Shown here: positions 37,931 through 45,772 of the stretch, one piece after another
Position numbering within the stretch: the stretch's first letter is position 1
Layout: every line of letters begins with the position of its first letter
Assembly: GCA_963761475.1 (NCBI GenBank)
Contig: CAVXGT010000020.1
Location: 434,001-498,000, forward strand
Length of the DNA stretch: 64,000 nucleotides
Source of the DNA: Ga0077555 sp963761475
GTDB taxonomy: Bacteria > Pseudomonadota > Alphaproteobacteria > Rhizobiales > Hyphomicrobiaceae
Direction of reading: 5' to 3'
The notes under the pieces: model-generated
The model's database searches: none
What the model saw: the letters and a program-made list of their open reading frames with translations, nothing else
What the model was told of the DNA's origin: nothing
Translations under genes and position numbers: made by a program

Positions 37931-38701
37931 ATGATTACTGAACGCCAGAAGTCGTTCCGCCAGGAATACCGGTCGCGCATCATGGGCTTCTACGATGGCT
38001 ACCTCCACATCGTCATCATCTATGCGATGGGTGCGGCGGCGTTCTACATCTACTTTCAGCACCTGACCACGCCGAGCTGGCTCGAGCTGCTGGCCATTCC
38101 CTGCACATTCATGTTCACAAACCTGTTCGAGTGGTGGGTGCACAAATACATTATGCATCGCCCGATCAACGTGAAGGGCCTGCGCGCCGTCTACGAGCGC
38201 CACACCCTCAATCATCACCAGTTCTTCACCGACGAGGAAATGCGCTTCCGCGATCACAAGGATTGGCGCGTGACCGTTTTCCCCCCGTATGCACTCGTCG
38301 TCTTCATCCTGATGTCGATCCCTGGTGGCATCATCCTCGGCAACATTTTCACCCCGAACGTCGGCTGGCTGTTCATGATGACGACCACCGGCATGTACCT
38401 GCTTTACGAGTTCATGCACTTCTGCTGCCACGTCGAGGAGAACTGGTTTGTCAGGAATTGCCCCTTCGTCAACACTCTGCGCCGCCACCATACCGCCCAT
38501 CACAACGCGCGCCTGATGATGGAAAGCAATATGAACCTGACGTTTCCGATTGCGGACTGGTTCTTCGGCACGTCCGACCTGGATCGTGGGCTCCTCGGCC
38601 ACCTCTTCAACGGCTACGACACGACGCACCTGAAGAAGAACCTGCGTGGCACACCGAAACGACCCGACGTCGCCGCAGCAGAGCCGATGGGAAACTACTG
38701 A
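37931..38701 (+). CDS. Fatty acid hydroxylase/sterol desaturase superfamily protein
   Basis: A 256-residue di-iron membrane enzyme with about four hydrophobic segments. The histidine clusters are HKYIMH (about 73-78), HTLNHHQF, HFCCH and HHTAHH, the set expected of fatty acid hydroxylase-type proteins. It should hydroxylate or desaturate a lipid chain or ring using O2. The ATG at 37931 has AGGAAGAG upstream. A palindromic operator candidate lies in the leader, and a 64-residue membrane protein follows 45 bp later. Confidence 0.85.
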   Translation: MITERQKSFRQEYRSRIMGFYDGYLHIVIIYAMGAAAFYIYFQHLTTPSWLELLAIPCTFMFTNLFEWWVHKYIMHRPINVKGLRAVYERHTLNHHQFFTDEEMRFRDHKDWRVTVFPPYALVVFILMSIPGGIILGNIFTPNVGWLFMMTTTGMYLLYEFMHFCCHVEENWFVRNCPFVNTLRRHHTAHHNARLMMESNMNLTFPIADWFFGTSDLDRGLLGHLFNGYDTTHLKKNLRGTPKRPDVAAAEPMGNY

Positions 38702-38746
38702 GCCGATAAGCCGAGAACGCACCCCATTGCGCAAAGGCACCGCAAC

Positions 38747-38941
38747 ATGCCCAACGATGTCAAAGCCATCCTCTCAGTCGTCACGCTGATCGTCGGCGTT
38801 GCCGCTGCCTACTGGGAGGACTCGATCAACAATGGCCACCTGTTCTGGTTGGTGATCGGCTTCGCCGTCTTCGCCGTCATTGCCATGTGGGTGTTTCCCG
38901 AGGCCCAGACCAAGAAAAGCGACATGGCAAAAAAGTCCTGA
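38747..38941 (+). CDS. Small two-helix membrane protein
   Basis: A 64-residue protein not recognised as a named family. Two hydrophobic segments, about 8-22 (ILSVVTLIVGVAAAY) and 33-50 (FWLVIGFAVFAVIAMWV), are joined by WEDSINNGHL and followed by a lysine-rich tail (KKSDMAKK). It lies 45 bp after the hydroxylase and is probably co-transcribed. It may stabilise or modulate the hydroxylase in the membrane, which is inference from position alone. Its stop is followed by non-coding DNA up to the glycine riboswitch, including a GC-rich hairpin at 38981-38995. Confidence 0.7.
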   Translation: MPNDVKAILSVVTLIVGVAAAYWEDSINNGHLFWLVIGFAVFAVIAMWVFPEAQTKKSDMAKKS

Positions 38942-39102
38942 ACTGGGGCGACGGTTGAGACATCCGCTTTGTGTCGCCGGCGGCGCACAGCGCCGAACGC
39001 CAGGCACCACGCGCCCGCCCTCATCCGCCGACCGCCGGACACGACCGGAATATCCTGGGTGGGCCCGCAGATGCGCCGGAGAGGAAGGCTCAATCGGACC
39101 GA

Positions 39103-39130
39103 TTGACTTGTGAGGCCGTCCGTCTATCCT
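39103..39130 (+). promoter_or_regulatory. Candidate promoter of the glycine cleavage operon
   Basis: TTGACT (39103-39108), a 16-bp spacer and TATCCT (39125-39130), ending about 20 bases before the first riboswitch aptamer. This places transcription start just upstream of the riboswitch, as expected. Confidence 0.6.
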
Positions 39131-39149
39131 GCGATCTTCGCCGTTATAG

Positions 39150-39417
39150 GCTGGCGGAAGAGATCGGATGGCGAGCTTAACGCCCTCGTACATCCGGCGC
39201 CGAAGGAGCAACCGCCCCGGAAACTCTCAGGCAAAAGGACCGCCGGCCGATGGCACTCTGGAAAGCAGCAGCGCCGACAAGGCACTGCTCACCGAAGGGG
39301 TAAGGTTGGAATTTTGCTGGCACGTCGCCGTAGTCACGGCACGGTTGCGCAAGTGGGCAACTGAAGGGCCAGGCGAATTTCCCGCTCAAATCTCTCAGGT
39401 CCCGTGACAGAGGGGGC
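39150..39417 (+). ncRNA. Tandem glycine riboswitch
   Basis: Two glycine aptamers in the gcvT leader. The first (about 39150-39268) has GGAAGAGA, GCGCCGAAGGAGCAA and AAACTCTCAGGCAAAAGGAC. The second (about 39269-39417) has CACCGAAGGGGTAAG and AATCTCTCAGGTCCC with GACAGAGGGG. These are the conserved core elements of the family. Binding of glycine normally turns on the glycine cleavage genes. There are 55 bases between the second aptamer and the gcvT start, with GGGA as ribosome site, so control could act on translation or termination. Boundaries are approximate. Confidence 0.9.
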
Positions 39418-39472
39418 TTCCGCTCATGCGCAATTCCGCGCGTGGCCGAGAAGCCGTCTTGGGACATGACCG

Positions 39473-40627
39473 ATGAGCGCGCCGAGCCCGTCTGCCGCAG
39501 ACCACAAGCGCACACCTCTCTACGAGACGCATGTCGCAGCCGGTGCCAAAATGGTGCCGTTTGCGGGCTACGAGATGCCCGTGCAATATCCGATGGGCGT
39601 TCTCAAGGAGCATCTTTGGACCCGGCAGCATGCGGGCCTTTTCGACGTCGCCCACATGGGATTGTGCTTTCTCCAGGGCCCCGACCACGCCACCACGGCA
39701 CGCGCGCTCGAGACCCTCGTCCCCGCCGACATCCAGAGCCTCAATCCCGGCCAGCAGCGCTATACACAGTTGCTGAGGCCCGACGGTGGCATCCTCGATG
39801 ACCTCATGGTGACGCGGTCGCCCGGCCCCGTCGAGAACGGCAATCTCGTGCTTGTGGTCAATGCCGCCTGCAAGGACGCCGATTTCGCGCACATTCGCAG
39901 CAACCTCCCCGACGCCGTCAAACTGTTTGTAACGGACAGGCGCGCCCTGCTTGCCTTGCAGGGCCCCGAGGCCGCGACAGTGCTCTCCCGCCACATCCCC
40001 GGCATCGCCGAACTGGCCTTCATGACCGGCACTTTCGCGACGTTGCTCGGCCAGACCGTATTCGTCACCCGCTCCGGCTACACCGGCGAGGACGGATTTG
40101 AAATCGCCGTCCCCGATACCGACGCTGCCGCCATCTGGCAAACCCTGGTCGCCAATCCCGAAGTCGAGCCGATCGGCCTTGGCGCACGCGACTCTCTGCG
40201 TCTCGAGGCCGGCCTCTGCCTTTACGGCCACGACATCGACACCACCACGTCGCCAATCGAAGCCGGACTCGCCTGGTCGATTCAGAAGCGCCGCCGTCTG
40301 CCCGATGCGTTTCCCGGCGCCGATCGGATTCTCCGCGAGCTGGCCGACGGCCCCTCCCGACGACGCGTCGGCATCAAGCCCGAGGGCCGCGCGCCAGCGC
40401 GTGAAGGAACTGAAATCCTGTCGGCCGGCGGCGAGGCAATTGGACGGATCACGTCGGGTGGCTTCGGGCCGACCGCCAACGGCCCCATCGCCATGGGATA
40501 CGTCGCAAGCGCACATGCTGGCATCGGCACAAAAGTGCAGCTTGTCGTGCGCGGCAAGCCGTTGCCCGCCGATGTGGTGGCACTGCCATTCGTCCCACAC
40601 CGTTATCACCGGCCAACCAAGTCGTGA
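39473..40627 (+). CDS. gcvT: Glycine cleavage system T protein (aminomethyltransferase)
   Basis: A 384-residue tetrahydrofolate-dependent enzyme that releases ammonia from the aminomethyl-lipoyl H protein and forms methylene-THF. Family blocks are TPLYETHVAAGAKMVPFAGYEMPVQY, FDVAHMG, YTQLLRPDGGILDDLMV, SRSGYTGEDGFEI-like TRSGYTGEDGFEIAVP, LGARDSLRLEAGLCLYGHD, and a C-terminal barrel with ITSGGFGPTANGPIAMGYV. It is first in the riboswitch-controlled operon gcvT-gcvH-gcvPA-orfA-ech-orfB-gcvPB. Confidence 0.96.
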   Translation: MSAPSPSAADHKRTPLYETHVAAGAKMVPFAGYEMPVQYPMGVLKEHLWTRQHAGLFDVAHMGLCFLQGPDHATTARALETLVPADIQSLNPGQQRYTQLLRPDGGILDDLMVTRSPGPVENGNLVLVVNAACKDADFAHIRSNLPDAVKLFVTDRRALLALQGPEAATVLSRHIPGIAELAFMTGTFATLLGQTVFVTRSGYTGEDGFEIAVPDTDAAAIWQTLVANPEVEPIGLGARDSLRLEAGLCLYGHDIDTTTSPIEAGLAWSIQKRRRLPDAFPGADRILRELADGPSRRRVGIKPEGRAPAREGTEILSAGGEAIGRITSGGFGPTANGPIAMGYVASAHAGIGTKVQLVVRGKPLPADVVALPFVPHRYHRPTKS

Positions 40628-40692
40628 GTGCTTGAAACCATCTTCCACAACGCAACCCCGAGTGCATTGGAACGATTGAACGGAGCCCCGAA

Positions 40693-41070
40693 ATGCCTGT
40701 CGTCAAGTTCACGAAAGAGCACGAATGGATCAGCATCGACGGCGATCTCGCCACCATCGGCATCACCGCACACGCGGCCGAGCAGTTGGGCGATGTCGTG
40801 TTCGTTGAAACGCCGGAAGTCGGCCGCAAGGTCACCGCCGGCGAGGCCTGCGCCGTGGTCGAGAGCGTCAAGGCCGCCTCCGACATCTACGCTCCCGTCT
40901 CTGGCGAAATCGTCGAGGCCAACGCCGATCTTGCAGGCCACCCGGCAGGCGTCAACGAGGCACCCGAAGCAGCCGGCTGGTTCTTCAAGCTAAAGCTCAC
41001 CAACCCGGGCGAGCTCGACGCGCTCATGGATCGCGCCGCCTACGATCAGTACGTCAAGGACAACACCTGA
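40693..41070 (+). CDS. gcvH: Glycine cleavage system H protein
   Basis: A 125-residue lipoyl carrier protein that shuttles the aminomethyl group between the P, T and L proteins. The lipoylated lysine is Lys60 in VVESVKAASDIYAPVSGE, in the usual beta-hairpin. KFTKEHEWI at the start and PEAAGWFFKLKL near the end are typical. The gene lies 65 bp after gcvT with GGAG before the ATG. Confidence 0.96.
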   Translation: MPVVKFTKEHEWISIDGDLATIGITAHAAEQLGDVVFVETPEVGRKVTAGEACAVVESVKAASDIYAPVSGEIVEANADLAGHPAGVNEAPEAAGWFFKLKLTNPGELDALMDRAAYDQYVKDNT

Positions 41071-41122
41071 CGCCGAGCGATCGTTCAGCAAGCGCCCGCC
41101 AACAGCATCGGAATCGCAACAC

Positions 41123-42466
41123 ATGCGTTACCTTCCGCTCACCGACGCCGACCGCCAGGAGATGCTGAGCCGCATCGGCGTCGGCACCATCGACGATCTT
41201 TTCGTCTCCGTGCCGGGCGCAAAACTTCTGCGCGAACTCCCAGATCTGCCCCGTACCATGGGCGAGCTCGAAGTCGAGCGTGAGTTGTCGCGCCTTGCCG
41301 CCCGCAATGTCGCAGCCGGCTCCGTGCCGTTCTTCATCGGCGGCGGCGCTTACCGCCATCACGTCCCGGCAACCGTCGATCACTTGATTCAGCGCTCCGA
41401 GTTCCTGACCAGCTACACGCCCTACCAGCCGGAAATCACCCAGGGCACGCTGCAGGTCCTGTTCGAGTTCCAGACGCAGGTTGCCAATCTCACCGGCATG
41501 GATGTCGCCAACGCCTCCATGTACGACGGCTCCACCGGAACGGCCGAGGCGGTGCTCATGGCGCACCGCATCACGCGCCGGAAGAAGGCCGTGCTTTCAG
41601 GCGGCCTCCATCCCCAGTACGCTGATGTCATCCGCACGCTCGCCCACTTCGGTGGTTCCGCCGTCACGACCCTGCCACCCGATCCCCAGGCGCTTGAGGA
41701 CATAGCCGCCGCCATCGATGACGACACCTCGTGCGTCGTAGTCCAATACCCCGATTTCTTCGGCAACATCGCAGACCTCACGCCGATTGCCGAGGCCGCC
41801 CACGCCAAAGGCGCGCTGCTGATTGCCGTCGTGACCGAGGTCGTCGCCCTCGGCCTCATCAAATCTCCAGGTGAAATGGGTGCCGACATAGTCGCTGCCG
41901 AAGGCCAGTCCATCGGCAATGGGCTCAACTTCGGTGGCCCCTACGTCGGCCTCTTCGCGACTCGAGACAAGTATGTGCGCCAGATGCCGGGCCGCCTTGC
42001 CGGCGAGACGGTCGACGCACAAGGCCGTCGCGGTTTCGTGCTGACATTGTCGACACGCGAGCAGCATATTCGCCGAGAGAAGGCGACGAGCAACATCTGC
42101 ACGAACTCCGGGCTGTGCGCCCTGGCATTCTCCATCCATATGACGCTTCTTGGCGAAAGTGGCCTTCAAAAGCTCGCGCGCATCAATCACGCCAACGCCT
42201 GCGATCTGGCGGAACGGCTGGCCTCCATCGACAGCCTGAAACTCTTGAACGCTTCCTTCTTCAATGAGTTCACAGTGCGCTTGCCGGCAGATGCCGCGAC
42301 TGTCGTCGAGAAACTTGCGCAAAAGGGCATCCTGGCTGGCGTTCCCGCTTCCCGATTGCTCCCCGACGAGGCGGATCTCGCCAACCTGTTGGTCGTCGCC
42401 TCCACCGAGATCAACACCGATGCCGACCGAGAGGCATTCGTGCGAGGATTGAAGGAGGTCCTATGA
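41123..42466 (+). CDS. gcvPA: Glycine dehydrogenase (decarboxylating) subunit 1
   Basis: A 447-residue alpha subunit of the split P protein, which decarboxylates glycine together with GcvPB. Markers are MRYLPLTDADRQEMLSRIGV, FIGGGAYRHHVPATVDHLIQRSEF, TSYTPYQPEITQGTLQ, MDVANASMYDGSTGTAEA and the RREKATSNICTNSGLCALA segment. The catalytic PLP lysine is in the partner subunit. Its stop overlaps the start of the next small gene in an ATGA junction (42463-42466), so the two are translationally coupled. Confidence 0.95.
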   Translation: MRYLPLTDADRQEMLSRIGVGTIDDLFVSVPGAKLLRELPDLPRTMGELEVERELSRLAARNVAAGSVPFFIGGGAYRHHVPATVDHLIQRSEFLTSYTPYQPEITQGTLQVLFEFQTQVANLTGMDVANASMYDGSTGTAEAVLMAHRITRRKKAVLSGGLHPQYADVIRTLAHFGGSAVTTLPPDPQALEDIAAAIDDDTSCVVVQYPDFFGNIADLTPIAEAAHAKGALLIAVVTEVVALGLIKSPGEMGADIVAAEGQSIGNGLNFGGPYVGLFATRDKYVRQMPGRLAGETVDAQGRRGFVLTLSTREQHIRREKATSNICTNSGLCALAFSIHMTLLGESGLQKLARINHANACDLAERLASIDSLKLLNASFFNEFTVRLPADAATVVEKLAQKGILAGVPASRLLPDEADLANLLVVASTEINTDADREAFVRGLKEVL

Positions 42467-42864
42467 TTGTGAGGGACTGGACAATGCCCCTCGACGACGA
42501 GGATCGCGGCATATTGGCGGAAGTCCATCGACGGTTTTCGCAGTGCTGCGCCAGCCTGCGCGAGTGCGACAGCGACATCGATGCCGCCGCGAAAGCGCTC
42601 GCTCAGCATCTGGGCCAGATCTCGACGCGCAATTTGCCACCACCCGCACAGGTTCTTTGGGCTGACCGCGTCGCGCGTCCACTGAAGGTCGATCCCGCCA
42701 AGCCGTTGCCCCAGCGTGCGCTCACGGGGATGCGCTCCTGGCCTGCAGCCCGCATGACCGAGCTGCTCGAGGCACTGACCGAGATCGACGAGGTCCTGGA
42801 GGAGGCCGAGAATGAGGCCGACCACGAGGCCATCTACGTCGAGATTTCACGCACCTATTCCTGA
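42463..42864 (+). CDS. Small unknown protein A of the gcv operon (paralogue of protein B)
   Basis: A 133-residue protein that I do not recognise. It has no signal peptide or membrane segment and looks largely helical; the C-terminal half is acidic (ALTEIDEVLEEAENEADHEA). A conserved block at about 58-97 (LPP, LWAD, LK, PLPQRA, MRSWPAAR) is shared with the second small gene of the operon at 43723-44094. The order of blocks is the same, ending in an ENE motif, so the two are paralogues. Its ATG overlaps the gcvPA stop (ATGA). The enoyl-CoA hydratase gene follows 44 bp later. The position suggests an accessory role for the P protein, which is inference. Confidence 0.8.
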   Translation: MIVRDWTMPLDDEDRGILAEVHRRFSQCCASLRECDSDIDAAAKALAQHLGQISTRNLPPPAQVLWADRVARPLKVDPAKPLPQRALTGMRSWPAARMTELLEALTEIDEVLEEAENEADHEAIYVEISRTYS

Positions 42865-42908
42865 TCCGCCCCACCCGCGCGAGTGAGCTTACTCGCGCAT
42901 CGGAGAAA

Positions 42909-43697
42909 ATGATGAGCCAGCAGCAGCTATTGTTCGATCTTCGCGATGGCGTCGGCGTCGTCACGCTGAACCGGCCCGAGGTGATGAACGCTTTCGGGGG
43001 CACGATGCGAGAGGACCTGTTGGCCCTGCTCCAACGCGCCAGCGCCGATCCGGCCGTCCGCTGCATCGTCATCACCGGTGCCGGTACCGCATTCTGCGCT
43101 GGTGGCGACATTGCCAGCATGGCCGAATTGCAGGCCCGCAACGATGCCGCGCCGGTCACCGAGCGCATGCGCATCGGCGCCGAAGTCGTCGAGCTGATCC
43201 GCGCCATGCCGAAACCTGTCGTCGCCGCCATCAATGGCGCGGCCGCCGGCGCCGGCATGAACATGGCTCTCGCCTGCGATATGCGGCTGGCAGCCCAAAG
43301 CGCCCGCTTCTCTGAAAGCTTCGTCAAGATCGGTCTCGTCCCGGACTGGGGCGGCAGCTTCTTGCTGACCCGCCTGGTTGGCACGGCCAAGGCCATGGAG
43401 CTGATGATGACCGGCGACCGCTTCGATGCAGCCGAAGCCCACCGCCTCGGCATCGTCAATCGTGTCATCCCCGACGCAACCTTCCGCGACGAGGTGATGA
43501 AGTTCGCAACCGCTCTTGCAAGAGGGCCGTCGTCGACCCTCGCCCGCATCAAGGCAGCCATCCAGCTCGGTGCGTCCGGCACGGTCTCACAAACCATGCA
43601 ATTCGAGACCACCGCCCAGGAAGAGATGTTCCTCTCCGACAACGCCCGCGAAGGCATGCGCGCGTTCCTGGAGAAGCGCCATCCGAAATTCACGTGA
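42909..43697 (+). CDS. Enoyl-CoA hydratase/isomerase family protein
   Basis: A 262-residue crotonase-fold protein. The oxyanion blocks are GAGTAFCAGGDIASM and INGAAAGAGMNMALACDMRLA, and the active-site loop is FVKIGLVPDWGGSFLLTRLVG. The Asp at the second glutamate position of true hydratases hints at an isomerase or variant activity. Two ATG codons lie together (42909 and 42912); the second is better spaced from GGAG. It sits between the two paralogous small genes inside the glycine cleavage operon, an unusual neighbour for that pathway. The substrate is unknown. Confidence 0.88.
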   Translation: MMSQQQLLFDLRDGVGVVTLNRPEVMNAFGGTMREDLLALLQRASADPAVRCIVITGAGTAFCAGGDIASMAELQARNDAAPVTERMRIGAEVVELIRAMPKPVVAAINGAAAGAGMNMALACDMRLAAQSARFSESFVKIGLVPDWGGSFLLTRLVGTAKAMELMMTGDRFDAAEAHRLGIVNRVIPDATFRDEVMKFATALARGPSSTLARIKAAIQLGASGTVSQTMQFETTAQEEMFLSDNAREGMRAFLEKRHPKFT

Positions 43698-43722
43698 GCA
43701 GCGGTCCATGAGGAGTTGACGC

Positions 43723-44094
43723 ATGGCAACGCCGACCACACCGCCGCGATCCCCTGCGATGCAGGCCGTGACGGCATTTCTCGAGGACATCGCAGCACAC
43801 GGCGAGACGTCTGACTGCATCGCGAGCGCAGCGGCAAGCTCTCTGACGGGCATCACCACGTCGTCTCTGCCACCTGAGGGCCATCCGCTTTGGCGCGATC
43901 TGGCCCGCCGCCTCAAAGCTCCCGCTGATCGCCCCCTGCCGGAGCGCGCGGTCGAGGCCATGCGCTCATGGCCCAACGCCCGTGGCGCCGAGATCATCGA
44001 TCTCGTCCGCCGCCTTCACGCCGTCCTCCAGCAACGCGAAAACGAGCACTGGGAAGACGAGATCCGCGACAAACTCAGGCACAACTACCTATGA
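43723..44094 (+). CDS. Small unknown protein B of the gcv operon (paralogue of protein A)
   Basis: A 123-residue protein, not recognised. The N-terminal 45 residues are Ala/Thr/Ser-rich. The C-terminal part repeats the block order of protein A: LPP, LWRD, LK, PLPERA-x3-MRSWPNAR (about 71-87), a helical stretch, then ENE and a C-terminal NYL (TYS in A). There is no signal peptide or membrane segment. Its stop overlaps the gcvPB start in an ATGA junction (44091-44094), mirroring how protein A is joined to gcvPA. Each small protein is thus coupled to one subunit of the split glycine decarboxylase. The function is unknown. Confidence 0.8.
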   Translation: MATPTTPPRSPAMQAVTAFLEDIAAHGETSDCIASAAASSLTGITTSSLPPEGHPLWRDLARRLKAPADRPLPERAVEAMRSWPNARGAEIIDLVRRLHAVLQQRENEHWEDEIRDKLRHNYL

Positions 44095-45689
44095 AAGTGA
44101 CGGATACCCGCATGGCCATGAATACCCAGGGACGTCCCACCGCACCTTCGGCGCCGGCTGATGAGCCATCCCAGCAAACCACCTTCACCGGCAATCGCGG
44201 CCTTGATCACGAGGAGCCGCTGCTCTTCGAGATCGGTCGCGCCGACAATAGCGGCGTCGATCTGCCAGCGCCGAAAAAGACGCCGAGCCGCCTCAGGGGA
44301 TTGGAGCGCACGTCGCCGATCGGCCTTCCAGGCCTGAGCGAGCCCGAAACGGTGCGCCACTACGTGCGTTTGTCCGCCAGGAACTATGCGATCGACTCGG
44401 GGCTCTATCCACTCGGCTCCTGCACCATGAAACACAACCCGCGTCTCAACGAGAAGTTGGCGCGACTACCGGGCTTTGCCGACCTCCATCCTTTGAGCCC
44501 GCAATCCACCACCCAAGGCGCGCTCATGTTGATGCAGGTCCTGGCCGGCTACCTGATGGAGCTGACAGGCACGCACGCAGTTGCACTCTCCCCCAAGGCC
44601 GGCGCCCACGGCGAGTTGTGCGGCATGCTGGCGATCAAGGCGGCGCACGAAGCCAAGGGCTCGAAACGCAACATCGTACTGGTGCCGGACTCGGCCCACG
44701 GCACCAATCCAGCCACCGCAGCCTTCATGGGCTACCAGGTCCGGTCCGTCCCCGCCCGCGACGACGGCACCGTCTCCGCCGAGGCCGTCAGGGCAGCCCT
44801 GGGACCCGACGTCGCCGCGATCATGCTGACCAATCCGAACACATGCGGCCTGTTCGAGCGCGAGGTGGTTGAGATCGCCGCCGCCGTGCACGAGGCCGGG
44901 GCCTATTTCTACTGCGATGGCGCCAACTTCAACGCCATCGTCGGCAAGGTTCGCCCTGGCGATCTCGGCATCGACGCAATGCACATCAACTTGCACAAGA
45001 CGTTCTCGACGCCGCACGGAGGCGGCGGTCCGGGCTCAGGTCCGGTTGTCCTGTCGCAAGCGCTGGCACCCTACGCCCCCGTGCCGTTCGTCGTCCGCAA
45101 CGGCGACCGCCTGGAAATGGTCGAGCACACCATGACGGCTTCCAACGGCGCGGCGCCGTTGGGCCGACTGACCGCGTTTCATGGCCAGATGGGCATGTTC
45201 GTGCGGTCGTTGGCCTACATGATGAGCCACGGCTCCGACGGCATGCGGCAGGCATCCGAGGACGCGGTGCTGTCCGCCAACTACATCCGCGCCGGCCTGC
45301 GCGACATCATGAGCCAGCCCTTCGGCGATCAGCCTTGCATGCACGAGGTGCTGTTCGACGACAGCTGGCTCAAAGATTCTGGCGTCACCACGCTTGATTT
45401 CGCAAAGGCCATGATCGACGAAGGGTTTCACCCCATGACCATGTATTTCCCATTGGTCGTGCACGGCGCCATGTTGATCGAGCCGACGGAATCGGAATCG
45501 AAGCAATCCCTCGATCAGTTCGTCGACACGCTGCGCGATCTGGCTCGCGAGGCCACCCAGAACAACGACAAATCCCGCTTCAAGCAGGCGCCGAGACTGG
45601 CGCCCCGCCGCCGCCTCGACGAGACCAAGGCCGCCCGCGAGCCGCGTTTGCGTTGGCGGCCACCAGCCGTCAGGCAGGCTGCGGAGTAG
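44091..45689 (+). CDS. gcvPB: Glycine dehydrogenase (decarboxylating) subunit 2
   Basis: A 532-residue PLP-binding subunit of the split P protein. The PLP lysine is Lys303 in HINLHKTFSTPHGGGGPGSGP. Other blocks are YPLGSCTMKHNPRLNEK, LSPKAGAHGELCGML, DSAHGTNPATAAFMG and MLTNPNTCGLFE. Compared with minimal GcvPB proteins it has an N-terminal extension of about 30 residues and a basic C-terminal tail of about 35 (RLAPRRRLDETKAAREPRLRW). The start at 44091 is set by the ATGA overlap with small protein B; the frame is open upstream to 43968. Confidence 0.94.
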   Translation: MKVTDTRMAMNTQGRPTAPSAPADEPSQQTTFTGNRGLDHEEPLLFEIGRADNSGVDLPAPKKTPSRLRGLERTSPIGLPGLSEPETVRHYVRLSARNYAIDSGLYPLGSCTMKHNPRLNEKLARLPGFADLHPLSPQSTTQGALMLMQVLAGYLMELTGTHAVALSPKAGAHGELCGMLAIKAAHEAKGSKRNIVLVPDSAHGTNPATAAFMGYQVRSVPARDDGTVSAEAVRAALGPDVAAIMLTNPNTCGLFEREVVEIAAAVHEAGAYFYCDGANFNAIVGKVRPGDLGIDAMHINLHKTFSTPHGGGGPGSGPVVLSQALAPYAPVPFVVRNGDRLEMVEHTMTASNGAAPLGRLTAFHGQMGMFVRSLAYMMSHGSDGMRQASEDAVLSANYIRAGLRDIMSQPFGDQPCMHEVLFDDSWLKDSGVTTLDFAKAMIDEGFHPMTMYFPLVVHGAMLIEPTESESKQSLDQFVDTLRDLAREATQNNDKSRFKQAPRLAPRRRLDETKAAREPRLRWRPPAVRQAAE

Positions 45690-45772
45690 AAGGGGCTGAC
45701 CCAAGCGGCGACTGGGACCTCAGGCGGCGCTTGAACCTCTCGAAACCGCCCTGGACTCGCTTGCGATCAGGC

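Noticed and set aside
37778..38740. 320-codon open frame antisense to the hydroxylase
   Set aside because: It is antisense to four conserved histidine boxes and consists largely of His, Val and Glu runs reflecting the complement.
39395..40648. 417-codon open frame antisense to gcvT and the riboswitch
   Set aside because: gcvT is unmistakable on the plus strand; the antisense frame has low-complexity Gly/Val/Asp composition and no family features.
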